A DNA stretch of 64,000 nucleotides from Pseudomonas inefficax (GTDB lineage Bacteria > Pseudomonadota > Gammaproteobacteria > Pseudomonadales > Pseudomonadaceae). Shown here in pieces: positions 1 to 9,884 of this stretch (positions within the stretch are counted from its first letter, which is position 1; each line of letters starts with the position of its first letter). Both the position numbers and the translations under genes were made by a program. The notes under the pieces are model-generated. The model was not told the DNA's origin and searched no databases. It was given only the letters and a program-made list of their open reading frames with translations. The stretch lies in NCBI RefSeq assembly GCF_900277125.1, contig NZ_OPYN01000070.1, positions 124,212 through 188,211 of the forward strand, given 5' to 3'.

Positions 1-2629
1 GCGGCACGCCGCAATAACGCGAAGCGCCGTTCAGGCGGTGTACCTGTTCGATCAGGCCGTTGCGGTCGTCGGCCTCGCGGGCTGCGCGTATGGCTTCGCG
101 GTCGGCTTCCAGCGAGGTCAGCAGCATGCTCAGCATATCGGCCGCCAGGTCTGCTTTGCCGGCGGCCAGGCGCAGGCCTTCCTCGGGGTCCAGCACCTTC
201 AGGTCATCGCCGTTGTCCAGTTGCTCGGCCAGGCGTTCCTGCTGTGGTGCGCCCAGGCTCAGGCCGGTCCATTTCATCACCACCTGGGCCAGTTGCCGTT
301 CGCTGATCGGCTTGGTCAGGTAGTCGTCCATGCCACCGTGCAGCAACGCGCGTTTTTCGTTGGCCATGGCGTGGGCGGTGAGGGCGACGATCGGCAGAGG
401 GTTGCTGCTTTGGGTGTTTTCCCACAGGCGGATCTGCTCGGTGCAGGCGCGGCCGTCCATGCCCGGCATCTGCACGTCCATCAGCACCAGGTCGAACGGC
501 TCGTCCTGCACCGCCTGCACCGCCGCATAGCCGTTGTCGACGGCCAGCACCTCGGCGCCCATATCCTCGAGCAGGGTCTGCACCAGCAACAGGTTGGCGG
601 GGTTGTCGTCGACGCAGAGGATTTTCGGCTGGCGCTGGCCGTTGACGCTGTTCACCTCGCCCTGCGGGCGGCGCGGTTGTAGCAGTTCCAGCAACAGGCG
701 GCGCAGTTTGCGCGTGCAGGTCGGCTTGGACAGCAACTGGCCATGGCCGTTGGGCAGGTACGGATGGTAAAGCGCCTGCTCGGTGGTCGGGCACAGCACC
801 ACGCACTGGCAATGGTAGCGTTCGAGCTGCTGGTGGTAATGGCCCAGCTGCTCGGGCGACAGGTTGCCAAGGTTGGCCCCGAGCACGGCGAAGTCGAATG
901 GCAGGCCGGCCTGGCTGGCAGCTTGCACGCCCTGCAGCAGCTGGTCGAAGGTGGGGAACAGGCTGACACTGAGGCCGCAGTCCTCCAGCTGGTGTTCCAA
1001 CGCCTGGCGCGCCAGTTCGTGGCCGTCGACGATGGCTGCGCGGCGGCCCAGCAGCGGTTGCAGCGGCAGGTCCTCGACACCGTCGTGGGCCTTGGGCAGG
1101 TTGAGGCTGATCCAGAACTGCGAACCCTCGCCCGGGGTGCTGTCGACGCCGATTTCGCCACCCATCTGTTCGATCAGACGCTTGGAAATCACCAGCCCCA
1201 GGCCAGTGCCGCCAGGCTGGCGGGCCAGCGAGTTGTCGGCCTGGCTGAACGCCTGGAACAGCGTACGCACATCCTGCGGCGACAGGCCGATGCCGGTGTC
1301 CTGCACGCTGATGCGCAGTTGCGCACTGTCTTCGTGCTCGTCTTCGAGCATGGCGCGCACGACGATGGTGCCCTCGCGGGTGAACTTGATGGCGTTGCTG
1401 ACCAGGTTGGTAAGGATCTGCTTGAGCCGCAACGGGTCGCCGATCAGCGACGACGGGGTATCGCGGTAGATCAGGCTGAGTAGCTCCAGCTGCTTGGCGT
1501 GGGCAGCGGGAGCGAGGATGGTCAGGGTGTCCTGGATCAGGTCGCGCAGGTTGAAGGGGATGCTGTCGAGCACCAGCTTGCCGGCCTCGATCTTGGAGAA
1601 ATCGAGGATCTCGTTGATGATCCCGAGCAGGTTGTCGGCGGACTTCTCGATGGTGCTCAGGTAGTCCAGCTGGCGTGGTGTCAGCTCGCTTTTCTGCAGC
1701 AGGTGGGTGAAACCGAGGATGCCGTTGAGCGGGGTGCGGATTTCGTGGCTCATGTTGGCCAGGAATTCCGACTTGATGCGGCTGGCCTCCAGGGCCTCCT
1801 TGCGCGCCATGTCCAGCTCGATGTTCTGGATCTCGATGGTTTCCAGGTTCTGGCGCACGTCCTCGGTGGCCTGGTCGATGCTGTGTTGCAGCTCTTCGTG
1901 GGCGTTGTGCAGGGTTTCGGCCATGCGGTTGATGCCGCGCGCCAGCTCGTCCAGTTCATGGCTGCCCATGGCCGGCAGGCGTTCCTCGAGGTGGCCGTCC
2001 TTGAGCTGGTTGACCGCGTGCTTGATGCGCTTGATCGGGTCGTTGATGGTGCGGCTCATGCGCAGTGCCAGCAAGCCGCTGAGCACCAGGCAGGCGAGAA
2101 TCAGCAGCAGGCTGGTGAACAGGTTGCGGTAGCCGCGCAGCAGGGTGCCGTCGTGGGACAGCTCGATCTCGACCCAACCCAGCAGGCGTTCGGTTTCGGC
2201 CGGCACGGCATCGGTGGCCAGGTCGCGATGGTGGCCGAACACCGGCATCAGGTAGCGGGTGGCGTCATTGCCGCTGCGTTGCAGCAGTTGGGTGCCGGTG
2301 CCGCCGCTGGGCGGCTGGTTGAGCATGCTCGGGCCGGCGTGGGCCAGGCGCGTGCGGTCCGGGGCCAGGAAGGCGACCGCGCGCACATCCGCCTGCTCCA
2401 GGGTTTGCGCGGCAATACGCTCCAGTTGCGCCGGTGCCAGTTTGGCCATGGCAGGCGCGGCCAGCGGCGCCAGTTGCTCGGCGATCATCTTGCCGCGTTG
2501 CAGCAGCTGGGTGCGCAGGTCGTTCTGTTGCAGCCAGGTGAAGTAACTACCCAGCACCAGGGCCATCAGGCCGGCCGGCAGCAGAGCCAGCAGCAGGACC
2601 CGGCTGCGAATTCCCAAGCGATCGAGCAC
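1..2629 (-). CDS. gacS: Hybrid sensor histidine kinase GacS (3' end outside window)
   Basis: Membrane hybrid kinase that phosphorylates GacA and so drives the Rsm small RNA regulon. About 876 codons are visible; the C-terminal end of the HPt domain lies beyond the left edge. In order: an N-terminal membrane segment (about residues 8-28), a periplasmic loop, a second membrane segment near 170, HAMP, HisKA with SHEIRTPLNG, HATPase with TGLGL, a degenerate receiver-like region, a true receiver (LCVDDN, LMDVQMPGMDG) and the start of HPt (VHRLNGALRYCG). The start is GTG at 2629, preceded by AGGAGG with good spacing. It is divergent from the regulator gene at 2823. Domain order and the start sequence match Pseudomonas GacS. 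Confidence 0.95.
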   Translation of the reverse strand, partial: MLDRLGIRSRVLLLALLPAGLMALVLGSYFTWLQQNDLRTQLLQRGKMIAEQLAPLAAPAMAKLAPAQLERIAAQTLEQADVRAVAFLAPDRTRLAHAGPSMLNQPPSGGTGTQLLQRSGNDATRYLMPVFGHHRDLATDAVPAETERLLGWVEIELSHDGTLLRGYRNLFTSLLLILACLVLSGLLALRMSRTINDPIKRIKHAVNQLKDGHLEERLPAMGSHELDELARGINRMAETLHNAHEELQHSIDQATEDVRQNLETIEIQNIELDMARKEALEASRIKSEFLANMSHEIRTPLNGILGFTHLLQKSELTPRQLDYLSTIEKSADNLLGIINEILDFSKIEAGKLVLDSIPFNLRDLIQDTLTILAPAAHAKQLELLSLIYRDTPSSLIGDPLRLKQILTNLVSNAIKFTREGTIVVRAMLEDEHEDSAQLRISVQDTGIGLSPQDVRTLFQAFSQADNSLARQPGGTGLGLVISKRLIEQMGGEIGVDSTPGEGSQFWISLNLPKAHDGVEDLPLQPLLGRRAAIVDGHELARQALEHQLEDCGLSVSLFPTFDQLLQGVQAASQAGLPFDFAVLGANLGNLSPEQLGHYHQQLERYHCQCVVLCPTTEQALYHPYLPNGHGQLLSKPTCTRKLRRLLLELLQPRRPQGEVNSVNGQRQPKILCVDDNPANLLLVQTLLEDMGAEVLAVDNGYAAVQAVQDEPFDLVLMDVQMPGMDGRACTEQIRLWENTQSSNPLPIVALTAHAMANEKRALLHGGMDDYLTKPISERQLAQVVMKWTGLSLGAPQQERLAEQLDNGDDLKVLDPEEGLRLAAGKADLAADMLSMLLTSLEADREAIRAAREADDRNGLIEQVHRLNGASRYCGVP

Positions 2630-2822
2630 ACTCGCCTCCTGTCATGTGCCTGGTCACCGTCAAGCAATGACGGCCAAGCCGGGAAGTTACTCCGCCTGCC
2701 GTGCTATTGCACCTCTTTAGTATGTGTTTTGCGCCCTTGCAGGGGCATTGGTCGCAGGGCGGTTGCCTGGCAGGCGCTGGATACTCAATAATCACGCAAT
2801 TGAGAATGCATGGCAGTTGCCA

Positions 2823-3542
2823 ATGAATCCTGTAGCTATTCACAACTCCAACATCCTTGCCATCGAGGATGACCCCGTTCTCGGTGCCTACCTGCACGAA
2901 GAGCTGCAGCGCGGTGGTTTCCAGGTGACGTGGTGCCGCAATGGATTGGAGGGCCTGGAAACGGCAGGCCGCCAGGCTTTCGATGTGGTGCTCATGGACA
3001 TCCTGCTGCCCGGGCTCAACGGTCTGGATGCCCTGGCGCAGTTGCGCAAGCGTAGCGCCACGCCGGTGATCCTGATGTCGGCGCTGGGTGCCGAGGCCGA
3101 CCGCATCAGCGGTTTCCAGCGAGGTGCCGACGACTATCTGCCCAAACCGTTCAGCATGGCCGAGCTGCAGGTACGCATCGAAGCCATCCTGCGTCGCGTT
3201 GCCCTCGAGCGGCGCCATCAAGCCCCGCAGGCGCATGCCGCCAGTGGCGAACTGCAATACGACGAGGGACTGTGCGACGTGCGCCTGGATGGTCGCCTGG
3301 CCGGGCTGACCCCCAGCGAATTCCGCCTGCTCGACATCCTCAACCGCAACCTCGACGAAGTGCTGAGCAAGCCGTTCCTCTACCAGCAAGTGCTGCAGCG
3401 AGGCTATTCGCGGCATGACCGCAGCCTGGACATGCACGTCAGCCAGATCCGTCGCAAGCTCAAGGGCATCGGCTATCACGAACGGCAGATCCGCACCGTG
3501 TGGGGCAAGGGCTACGTACTCAGCGCCAGCGAGGCGGAGTGA
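2823..3542 (+). CDS. OmpR-family response regulator (PirR-like position)
   Basis: 239-residue DNA-binding response regulator of the partner kinase, which starts 3 bases after its stop. The N-terminal receiver has an acidic pair (EDD), the phospho-acceptor context LMDILLPGLNG and the KPF motif. The C-terminal winged helix has LTPSEFRLLDIL and ends GKGYVLSASEAE. I chose ATG 2823 because the 33 upstream in-frame codons have no domain match. In P. aeruginosa, as I remember it, the pair beside gacS is PirR-PirS, which controls an enterobactin receptor; the place and family match here, but target and signal are inference. Confidence 0.9.
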   Translation: MNPVAIHNSNILAIEDDPVLGAYLHEELQRGGFQVTWCRNGLEGLETAGRQAFDVVLMDILLPGLNGLDALAQLRKRSATPVILMSALGAEADRISGFQRGADDYLPKPFSMAELQVRIEAILRRVALERRHQAPQAHAASGELQYDEGLCDVRLDGRLAGLTPSEFRLLDILNRNLDEVLSKPFLYQQVLQRGYSRHDRSLDMHVSQIRRKLKGIGYHERQIRTVWGKGYVLSASEAE

Positions 3543-3545
3543 CCC

Positions 3546-4928
3546 ATGCTCGACCGCCATTCGCTGTTCTGGAAGCTGGCCATCCTGTTGGTGGGGTTCT
3601 GCCTGCTGATGATCGGCCTCAGCTACACCTGGGGCCGACACATGGAAACCCAGAACGCTTTCCTCTCGGAGCCGGCGCGGCAGGCCTTGCGTGGCTATGC
3701 TGCCGAAGCCGAGCAGGCCTGGCGCAGTGGCGGGCGGGCGGGGCTGGACAGGTGGGTGACGGCGATGCACCAGCGCGAACGCGGCTGGGTTGGCGTGCTC
3801 GACCTCAACCTGCGGCCGCTGGACAGCGCCAGCCTCGACCCGCAGATCATGCAGCGGCTCACCCGCCTGCGTGGTGTCGACTGGCCGATGAGCCGGCGCA
3901 GTGTCGATCAGCCATGGTTGCGTATCCCGTTCCCGGGAGCACCGGAGCAGGGCATGCTGGTGATCGAACTGCCGCAGCGCTTCAACCCCGGCCAATACCG
4001 CATGCTGTGGCGCATCGTCACCAACGGCATCATCCCCGGCCTGTTCACCCTGCTGTTGTGCGTGGGTCTTTACCGCATGCTGATCGTGCCATTGAACCAG
4101 TTGCGCGAGCAGGCCAATGCCTGGCGCGCCGACCAGCTGTCGGCGCGCCTCGACCCACGCACCATCGCCCGGCATGACGAGCTGGGCGAACTGGCCCGAG
4201 CCTTCGACCAGATGGCCGAGCGGCTGCAGGGCACGGTAACCATGCAGCAGCAGTTGCTGCGTGACCTTTCCCACGAAATGCGAACGCCACTGAGCCGGCT
4301 GCGTGTGGCCTGCGATGGCGAGTCCGACCTGCAACGCCTGCGTGAACGCCTGACGCGGGAGGTGGACTGCATGCAGCAACTGGTCGAGGACACCCTGCAA
4401 CTGGCCTGGCAGGACGCCGAACGTGCGCCGATGAACCTGGAGCCGATCGAGGTGCAGGCGCTGTGGGAGCTGCTGGCCGAGAATGCCAGCTATGAAAGCG
4501 GCTGGTCGCTGGCGCGGCTGCGCTGCGAAGTGCCGGCCGACTGCTGGGTGCAGGGTAACCTCAACCACCTGGCCCAGGCGCTGGAAAACCTGTTGCGCAA
4601 CGCCATTCGTCATTCGCCGGCCGATGGTGTGGTGCGCCTCGGTGGGCAACGTGAAGGCGGGTACTGGAGGTTGTGGCTGGAAGACGAGGGTGGTGGCGTG
4701 GCTGAAGAAGACCTGGAGCGGATTTTTGCGCCGTTCTCGCGGCTGGACGGTTCGCGGCCCGGTGATGGCGGTTTCGGCCTGGGGCTGAGCATTGCCCGTA
4801 GTGCCATCCAGCGCCAGGGCGGCACCTTGTGGGCGGAGAATGGCAAGCGCGGGCTGCGGTTGTGGATGCGCTTGCCATTACATGTGCCGGCCTCACCACA
4901 GCGCTTGAATTTAACGCGGTCCCTGTAG
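3546..4928 (+). CDS. Sensor histidine kinase (PirS-like position)
   Basis: 460-residue inner-membrane kinase of the pair with the preceding regulator. Membrane segments lie near residues 10-32 and 160-182, with a periplasmic loop of about 125 residues between them. HAMP follows, then HisKA with LSHEMRTPLSRLR and HATPase with the N box ENLLRNAIRHSP, a D-x-G-x-G type DEGGGV and GFGLGLSIAR. It is translationally coupled to the regulator. No TonB-dependent receptor gene follows: a REP pair and cysM come next. The stimulus cannot be read from sequence. Confidence 0.88.
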   Translation: MLDRHSLFWKLAILLVGFCLLMIGLSYTWGRHMETQNAFLSEPARQALRGYAAEAEQAWRSGGRAGLDRWVTAMHQRERGWVGVLDLNLRPLDSASLDPQIMQRLTRLRGVDWPMSRRSVDQPWLRIPFPGAPEQGMLVIELPQRFNPGQYRMLWRIVTNGIIPGLFTLLLCVGLYRMLIVPLNQLREQANAWRADQLSARLDPRTIARHDELGELARAFDQMAERLQGTVTMQQQLLRDLSHEMRTPLSRLRVACDGESDLQRLRERLTREVDCMQQLVEDTLQLAWQDAERAPMNLEPIEVQALWELLAENASYESGWSLARLRCEVPADCWVQGNLNHLAQALENLLRNAIRHSPADGVVRLGGQREGGYWRLWLEDEGGGVAEEDLERIFAPFSRLDGSRPGDGGFGLGLSIARSAIQRQGGTLWAENGKRGLRLWMRLPLHVPASPQRLNLTRSL

Positions 4929-5037
4929 GAGCGGCCTTGTGTCGCGATGGGGCGCGCAGCGGCCCTTGGTTTCAGCTTCGCAGCATATTTTGCCGGGGCC
5001 GCTGCGCGCCCCATCGCGACACAAGGCCGCTCCTACA
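4924..5037. repeat. REP pair, class A (inverted)
   Basis: Two inverted copies of the TGTAGGAGCGGCCTTGTGTCGCGA core face each other, with GC-rich inner arms. It sits between the kinase stop (4928, slightly overlapping) and cysM, and could form a hairpin in the 3' end of the kinase mRNA. Confidence 0.9.
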
Positions 5038-5164
5038 AAGGCCGTGCTTACATGCTAGGCCCATATATAGCTTGTAGCTATATTCACCACAGATTGCGTG
5101 ATATGGCCGAGAAGGGTTTGCCGGTATGATAGGCACCCCTGCCGTCCGGATTGTGAAATACGCC

Positions 5165-6064
5165 ATGACCCTGCAGTACCCAACCATCGCCGATTGCGTC
5201 GGCAATACGCCCCTGGTTCGCCTGCAGCGTATTGCTGGCGAAACCAGTAACACCCTCCTGCTCAAGCTCGAAGGTAACAATCCCGCCGGCTCGGTAAAGG
5301 ACCGCCCGGCACTGTCGATGATCACCCGCGCCGAACTGCGCGGCCAGATCAAGCCCGGCGATACTCTGATCGAGGCCACCTCCGGCAACACCGGCATCGC
5401 CCTGGCGATGGCTGCGGCGATCAAGGGCTACAAGATGATCCTGATCATGCCCGACAACTCCACCGCCGAGCGCAAGGCCGCCATGACCGCCTACGGCGCC
5501 GAGCTGATCCTGGTGACCAAGGAAGAGGGCATGGAAGGCGCCCGTGACCTGGCCGAGAAGCTGCAGGCCGAAGGCCGTGGCCTGGTACTGGACCAGTTCG
5601 CCAACGGCGACAACCCCATCGCTCACTACAACAGCACTGGCCCCGAGATCTGGCAGCAGACCCAGGGCACCATCACCCATTTCGTCAGCTCCATGGGTAC
5701 CACCGGTACCATCATGGGCTGCTCGCAGTACCTCAAGGAACAGAACCCGGCGGTACAGATCATCGGTCTGCAACCAATGGAAGGTTCGGCCATTCCAGGC
5801 ATCCGCCGCTGGCCCGAGGAATACCTGCCGAAAATCTTCGATGCCAGCCGCGTCGACCGCGTGGTCGACATGTCGCAGCAGGAAGCCGAGGAAACCACCC
5901 GCCGCCTTGCCCGTGAAGAGGGCATTTTCTGCGGTGTGTCTTCCGGTGGTGCAGTTGCAGCCATGCTGCGTCTGTCCCGCGAGGTGGAAAATGCGACGAT
6001 GGTCGCGATCATCTGCGATCGCGGCGACCGTTACCTGTCCACCGGCCTGTTCGACCCGAGCTAA
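5165..6064 (+). CDS. cysM: Cysteine synthase B
   Basis: 299-residue pyridoxal-phosphate enzyme that makes cysteine from O-acetylserine and sulfide or thiosulfate. The PLP lysine lies in GNNPAGSVKDRPA, the substrate loop is EATSGNTGIAL, and the phosphate-binding glycines are SMGTTGTIMG. The length and EYLPKIFDASRVD fit CysM rather than CysK. ATG 5165 was chosen since family members begin near MTLQYPTI; the 13 upstream codons are unsupported. rlmD begins at the base after its stop, so the two are probably cotranscribed. Confidence 0.94.
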   Translation: MTLQYPTIADCVGNTPLVRLQRIAGETSNTLLLKLEGNNPAGSVKDRPALSMITRAELRGQIKPGDTLIEATSGNTGIALAMAAAIKGYKMILIMPDNSTAERKAAMTAYGAELILVTKEEGMEGARDLAEKLQAEGRGLVLDQFANGDNPIAHYNSTGPEIWQQTQGTITHFVSSMGTTGTIMGCSQYLKEQNPAVQIIGLQPMEGSAIPGIRRWPEEYLPKIFDASRVDRVVDMSQQEAEETTRRLAREEGIFCGVSSGGAVAAMLRLSREVENATMVAIICDRGDRYLSTGLFDPS

Positions 6065-7423
6065 ATGTCCAAGAAGAAAAGCAACAGCGGCCTGCGCTTT
6101 CAGCCGGCCGGCGGCAACCGCAGCCCCCAGGTCCCGGTGGGCAAGAAACAGCGCCTGGAAATCGAGCGCCTGGCCGGTGATGGCCGGGGCATTGCCTTCC
6201 ACGAAGGGCGCACCTGGTTCGTCAGTGGCGCCCTGGCCGGCGAGGCTGTAGAGGCGCGGGTGCTCAATGCCCGTGGCAAAGTGGTCGAGGCCCGCCTGGA
6301 GCGCCTGCTGCAGGCCAGCCCCGAACGCCGTCAGGCTCCGTGCCGTTATTACGAGCGCTGCGGAGGCTGCAACCTGCAGCACCTGCCGCACGAAGCACAG
6401 CTGGCGCTCAAGCAGCGCACGCTGGCCGAACAGCTGCAGCGGGTGGCCGGCGTGCAGCCCGAGGAGTGGGCAGCACCGCTGAGCGGGCCCGAGTTCGGCT
6501 ACCGACGCCGCGCCCGCGTGGCCGTGCGCTGGGACGTCAAGGCGCGCCAGCTGGAGGTCGGTTTCCGTGCCGAAGCCAGTCAGGACATCATTGCCATCGA
6601 CGATTGCGCGGTGCTGGTACAGCCCTTGCAATCGATTCTGCGCCACTTGCCGACCGTACTGCGCTCGCTGAGCAAGCCTCAGGCGCTGGGCCATGTGGAA
6701 CTGTTCAGCGGTACTGCCGAGGCGCTGCTGGTGCGCCATGTCGCGCCGTTGCCCACGGAAGACCTGGCCAGGCTGCAGGCGTTCTGCGAGCAGGCCAACG
6801 CCCAGCTGTGGCTGCAGGGCGAAGGAGAGCCGGCGCCAGTGGACCCGGCCGCCCAGTTGGGTTTTGCCCTGGCGCCCTGGCAGCTGGAACTGGCCTGGCG
6901 CCCAGGTGACTTCGTGCAGGTAAATGCCCAGGTCAACACGGCGATGATCGAGCAGGCCCTGGCCTGGCTCGCACCCCAGGCCGACGAGCGCGTGCTGGAC
7001 CTGTTCTGCGGCCTGGGCAACTTCGCCTTGCCGCTGGCCCGTCAGGCGCGCGAGGTGGTGGCAGTGGAAGGCGTGCAGGCCATGGTCGATCGGGCCGCGG
7101 CCAATGCCCGGAACAACAATGTGCATAACGCACGGTTTTTTCAGGCCGATTTATCGCAGCCTTTGGCGGGCGCCGGATGGGCCGCCGAGGGCTTTTCTGC
7201 GGTACTCTTGGATCCACCGCGCGACGGTGCTTTCGAGGTGGTGCAAGGCATCGCCCGCCTCAAGGCCAGAAGGCTGGTCTATGTATCGTGCAACCCGGCC
7301 ACGCTGGCGCGAGACGCCCAGGTACTGGTCGGCCAGGGGTACCGGTTAAAAAGGGCCGGGATTCTCGACATGTTTCCTCAGACGGCGCATGTCGAGGCCA
7401 TGGCGTTATTCGAAGCGGGCTAG
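6065..7423 (+). CDS. rlmD: 23S rRNA (uracil-1939-C5)-methyltransferase RlmD
   Basis: 452-residue SAM-dependent rRNA methyltransferase (RumA family). An N-terminal TRAM domain (about 25-85) is followed by the Fe-S cluster cysteines in [14 protein letters not shown]. The SAM site is [15 protein letters not shown], the substrate motif is LLDPPRDGA, and the catalytic cysteine is in [12 protein letters not shown]. It abuts cysM with no gap and is followed after 96 bp by relA, an order also known in P. aeruginosa. Confidence 0.95.
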   Translation: MSKKKSNSGLRFQPAGGNRSPQVPVGKKQRLEIERLAGDGRGIAFHEGRTWFVSGALAGEAVEARVLNARGKVVEARLERLLQASPERRQAPCRYYERCGGCNLQHLPHEAQLALKQRTLAEQLQRVAGVQPEEWAAPLSGPEFGYRRRARVAVRWDVKARQLEVGFRAEASQDIIAIDDCAVLVQPLQSILRHLPTVLRSLSKPQALGHVELFSGTAEALLVRHVAPLPTEDLARLQAFCEQANAQLWLQGEGEPAPVDPAAQLGFALAPWQLELAWRPGDFVQVNAQVNTAMIEQALAWLAPQADERVLDLFCGLGNFALPLARQAREVVAVEGVQAMVDRAAANARNNNVHNARFFQADLSQPLAGAGWAAEGFSAVLLDPPRDGAFEVVQGIARLKARRLVYVSCNPATLARDAQVLVGQGYRLKRAGILDMFPQTAHVEAMALFEAG

Positions 7424-7519
7424 CTGACTGGCCCCTTGGTGCGGTCTCCACGGAATGGTGGCCGCACGGTGATCGCCAGCGCACCCGAGTGGTGTGCTGT
7501 ATGGAAAGGTAAAACAAAG

Positions 7520-9760
7520 ATGGTACAGGTGAGAGTGCACCAGCCGGTCAACACCGACGGCAGTATCAATCTCGAAGCATGGTTGGACCATGTGGTAAGC
7601 GTCGATTCGGCACTGGATCGCGCAGCGTTGAAAGAGGCCTGCGAGTTTGCCCATGAGGTCGAGAAAAAGGGCAACCCGGCCAAGCATTCCTGGGCGGACG
7701 GTACGTCCAGCTTCCAGGCGGGCCTGGAGATCGCTGAAATCCTCGCCGACCTCAAGCTCGACCAGGATTCCCTGGTGGCGGCGGTCATCTACCGCTCGGT
7801 GCGCGAGGGCAAGGTGACGCTGGCCGAGGTCAGCCAGCGCTTTGGCCCGGTGGTGTCCAAGCTGATCGACGGGGTGCTGCGCATGGCCGCCATCAGCGCC
7901 AGCCTCAGCCCGCGCCAGTCGCTGGTGCTGGGCTCGCAGGCGCAGGTCGAGAACCTGCGCAAGATGCTCGTGGCCATGGTCGACGATGTGCGCGTGGCGC
8001 TGATCAAGCTGGCCGAGCGCACCTGCGCGATTCGTGCGGTCAAGGCAGCCGACGACGAGAAACGCCTGCGTGTCGCGCGCGAGGTGTTCGATATCTATGC
8101 GCCGCTGGCGCACCGTCTGGGTATCGGCCACATCAAGTGGGAGCTGGAAGACCTGTCCTTCCGCTACCTCGAACCCGACCAGTACAAACAGATCGCCAAG
8201 CTGCTGCACGAGCGTCGCCTGGACCGCGAGCGTTTCATCAGCGAGGTGATGAACCAGCTGCAGAACGAGTTGCTGGCCACTGGCGTCAACGCTGACATCA
8301 GCGGCCGGGCGAAACATATCTATTCGATCTGGCGCAAGATGCAGCGCAAAGGCCTGGAATTCAGCCAGATCTACGACGTGCGCGCGGTACGCGTGCTGGT
8401 GCCGGAAATCCGCGACTGCTACACCGCGCTGGGCATCGTGCATACCCTGTGGCGGCACATCCCCAAGGAGTTCGACGACTACATCGCCAACCCCAAGGAG
8501 AACGGCTATCGCTCGCTGCACACCGCGGTGATCGGCCCCGAGGGCAAGGTGCTGGAAGTGCAGATCCGTACCCACGGCATGCACGAGGAAGCCGAGCTTG
8601 GGGTTTGCGCCCACTGGCGCTACAAGGGCACCGACGTCAAGCCCAGTTCCAACCATTACGAAGAGAAGATCTCCTGGCTGCGCCAGGTGCTGGAGTGGCA
8701 CGAAGAGCTGGGCGACATCGGTGGCCTGGCCGAGCAGTTGCGGGTCGACATCGAGCCGGACCGGGTTTATGTGTTCACCCCGGACGGCCACGCCATCGAC
8801 TTGCCAAAGGGTGCCACGCCGCTGGACTTCGCCTACCGCGTGCACACCGAAATCGGCCACAACTGCCGCGGCGCCAAGATCAACGGGCGCATCGTACCGC
8901 TCAACTACAGCCTGCAGACCGGCGAGCAGGTCGAGATCATTACCAGCAAGCACGGCAACCCCAGCCGTGACTGGTTGAACTCCAACCTGGGCTACGTCAC
9001 CACTTCGCGGGCGCGGGCCAAGATCGTGCACTGGTTCAAGCTGCAGGCTCGTGACCAGAACGTCGCCGCCGGCAAGACCTTGCTTGAACGCGAGCTCAGC
9101 CGCCTGGGCCTGCCGCAGGTGGATTTCGAGCGCCTGGCCGAGAAGACCAACGTCAAGACCGCCGAGGACATGTTTGCCTCGCTCGGTGCCGGCGACCTGC
9201 GCCTGGCGCACCTGGTCAACGCCGCCCAGCAGTTGCTGGAGCCCGAGCGCATCGAGCAGATCGAACTGGTACCGCGCAAGCCTACCGGGCCGCGTACCGG
9301 CAAGCGTGGTGACATCCAGATCCAGGGTGTCGGCAACCTGCTGACGCAGATGGCCGGCTGCTGCCAGCCGCTGCCGGGCGACGCCATCGTCGGCTACATC
9401 ACTCAGGGCCGCGGCGTTAGCATCCACCGCCAGGACTGCGCCTCGGTGCTGCAGTTGGCGGGCAAGGAACCGGAGCGCATGATCCAGGTCAGCTGGGGGC
9501 CGATCCCTGTGCAGACTTATCCGGTCGACATCGTCATCCGTGCCTATGACCGCCCGGGCTTGCTGCGTGATGTGTCACAAGTGCTGCTGAACGAGAAGAT
9601 CAACGTGCTGGCGGTGAACACCCGCTCGAACAAGGAAGACAACACCGCGCTGATGTCGCTGACCATCGAGATTCCGGGCCTGGACGCGCTGGGGCGCCTG
9701 CTGGGGCGGATCTCGCAGTTGCCGAACATCATCGAGACGCGGCGTAATCGTACCCCTTGA
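7520..9760 (+). CDS. relA: (p)ppGpp synthetase RelA
   Basis: 746-residue ribosome-associated synthetase of the stringent response. The N-terminal region keeps the fold of the hydrolase domain, but where SpoT has its HD and ED metal ligands this protein reads IYRSVREGKVTL, so it should lack hydrolase activity. The synthetase domain (about 240-370) has YDVRAVRVLV and NGYRSLHTAVIG. TGS (about 415-475), a zinc-finger-like region with AGCCQPLPGD and a C-terminal ACT domain follow. I took ATG 7520; the preceding 28 in-frame codons look like leader. Confidence 0.96.
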   Translation: MVQVRVHQPVNTDGSINLEAWLDHVVSVDSALDRAALKEACEFAHEVEKKGNPAKHSWADGTSSFQAGLEIAEILADLKLDQDSLVAAVIYRSVREGKVTLAEVSQRFGPVVSKLIDGVLRMAAISASLSPRQSLVLGSQAQVENLRKMLVAMVDDVRVALIKLAERTCAIRAVKAADDEKRLRVAREVFDIYAPLAHRLGIGHIKWELEDLSFRYLEPDQYKQIAKLLHERRLDRERFISEVMNQLQNELLATGVNADISGRAKHIYSIWRKMQRKGLEFSQIYDVRAVRVLVPEIRDCYTALGIVHTLWRHIPKEFDDYIANPKENGYRSLHTAVIGPEGKVLEVQIRTHGMHEEAELGVCAHWRYKGTDVKPSSNHYEEKISWLRQVLEWHEELGDIGGLAEQLRVDIEPDRVYVFTPDGHAIDLPKGATPLDFAYRVHTEIGHNCRGAKINGRIVPLNYSLQTGEQVEIITSKHGNPSRDWLNSNLGYVTTSRARAKIVHWFKLQARDQNVAAGKTLLERELSRLGLPQVDFERLAEKTNVKTAEDMFASLGAGDLRLAHLVNAAQQLLEPERIEQIELVPRKPTGPRTGKRGDIQIQGVGNLLTQMAGCCQPLPGDAIVGYITQGRGVSIHRQDCASVLQLAGKEPERMIQVSWGPIPVQTYPVDIVIRAYDRPGLLRDVSQVLLNEKINVLAVNTRSNKEDNTALMSLTIEIPGLDALGRLLGRISQLPNIIETRRNRTP

Positions 9761-9773
9761 GACCGCGGCGCCT

Positions 9774-9858
9774 GCTTCGCGGGTAAACCCGCTCCCACAG
9801 GGATGGTGCAAGTCTTCAAATGTGCACTTTTCCTGTGGGAGCGGGTTCACCCGCGAAG
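9774..9858. repeat. REP pair, class B (inverted)
   Basis: Inverted copies of CTTCGCGGGTAAACCCGCTCCCACAG lie between relA and mazG. They end 26 bp before the mazG start, so the hairpin would lie in the mazG leader. Confidence 0.88.
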
Positions 9859-9884
9859 AAGCCATCGCCGAAGGACCTGCTTAC

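Noticed and set aside
2547..4649. A 700-residue open frame on the minus strand opposite the response regulator and kinase genes
   Set aside because: It is antisense to two well-supported genes, has low-complexity His, Gln and Ala-rich text, and has no domain match; such frames are common in GC-rich genomes.
5084..7126. A 680-residue minus-strand frame opposite cysM and rlmD
   Set aside because: Antisense shadow of two firmly supported genes with no motif of its own.
9820..9884. Start of mazG 21 codons further upstream
   Set aside because: These codons translate REP sequence and the family start is at MTYTLDDLLHL.
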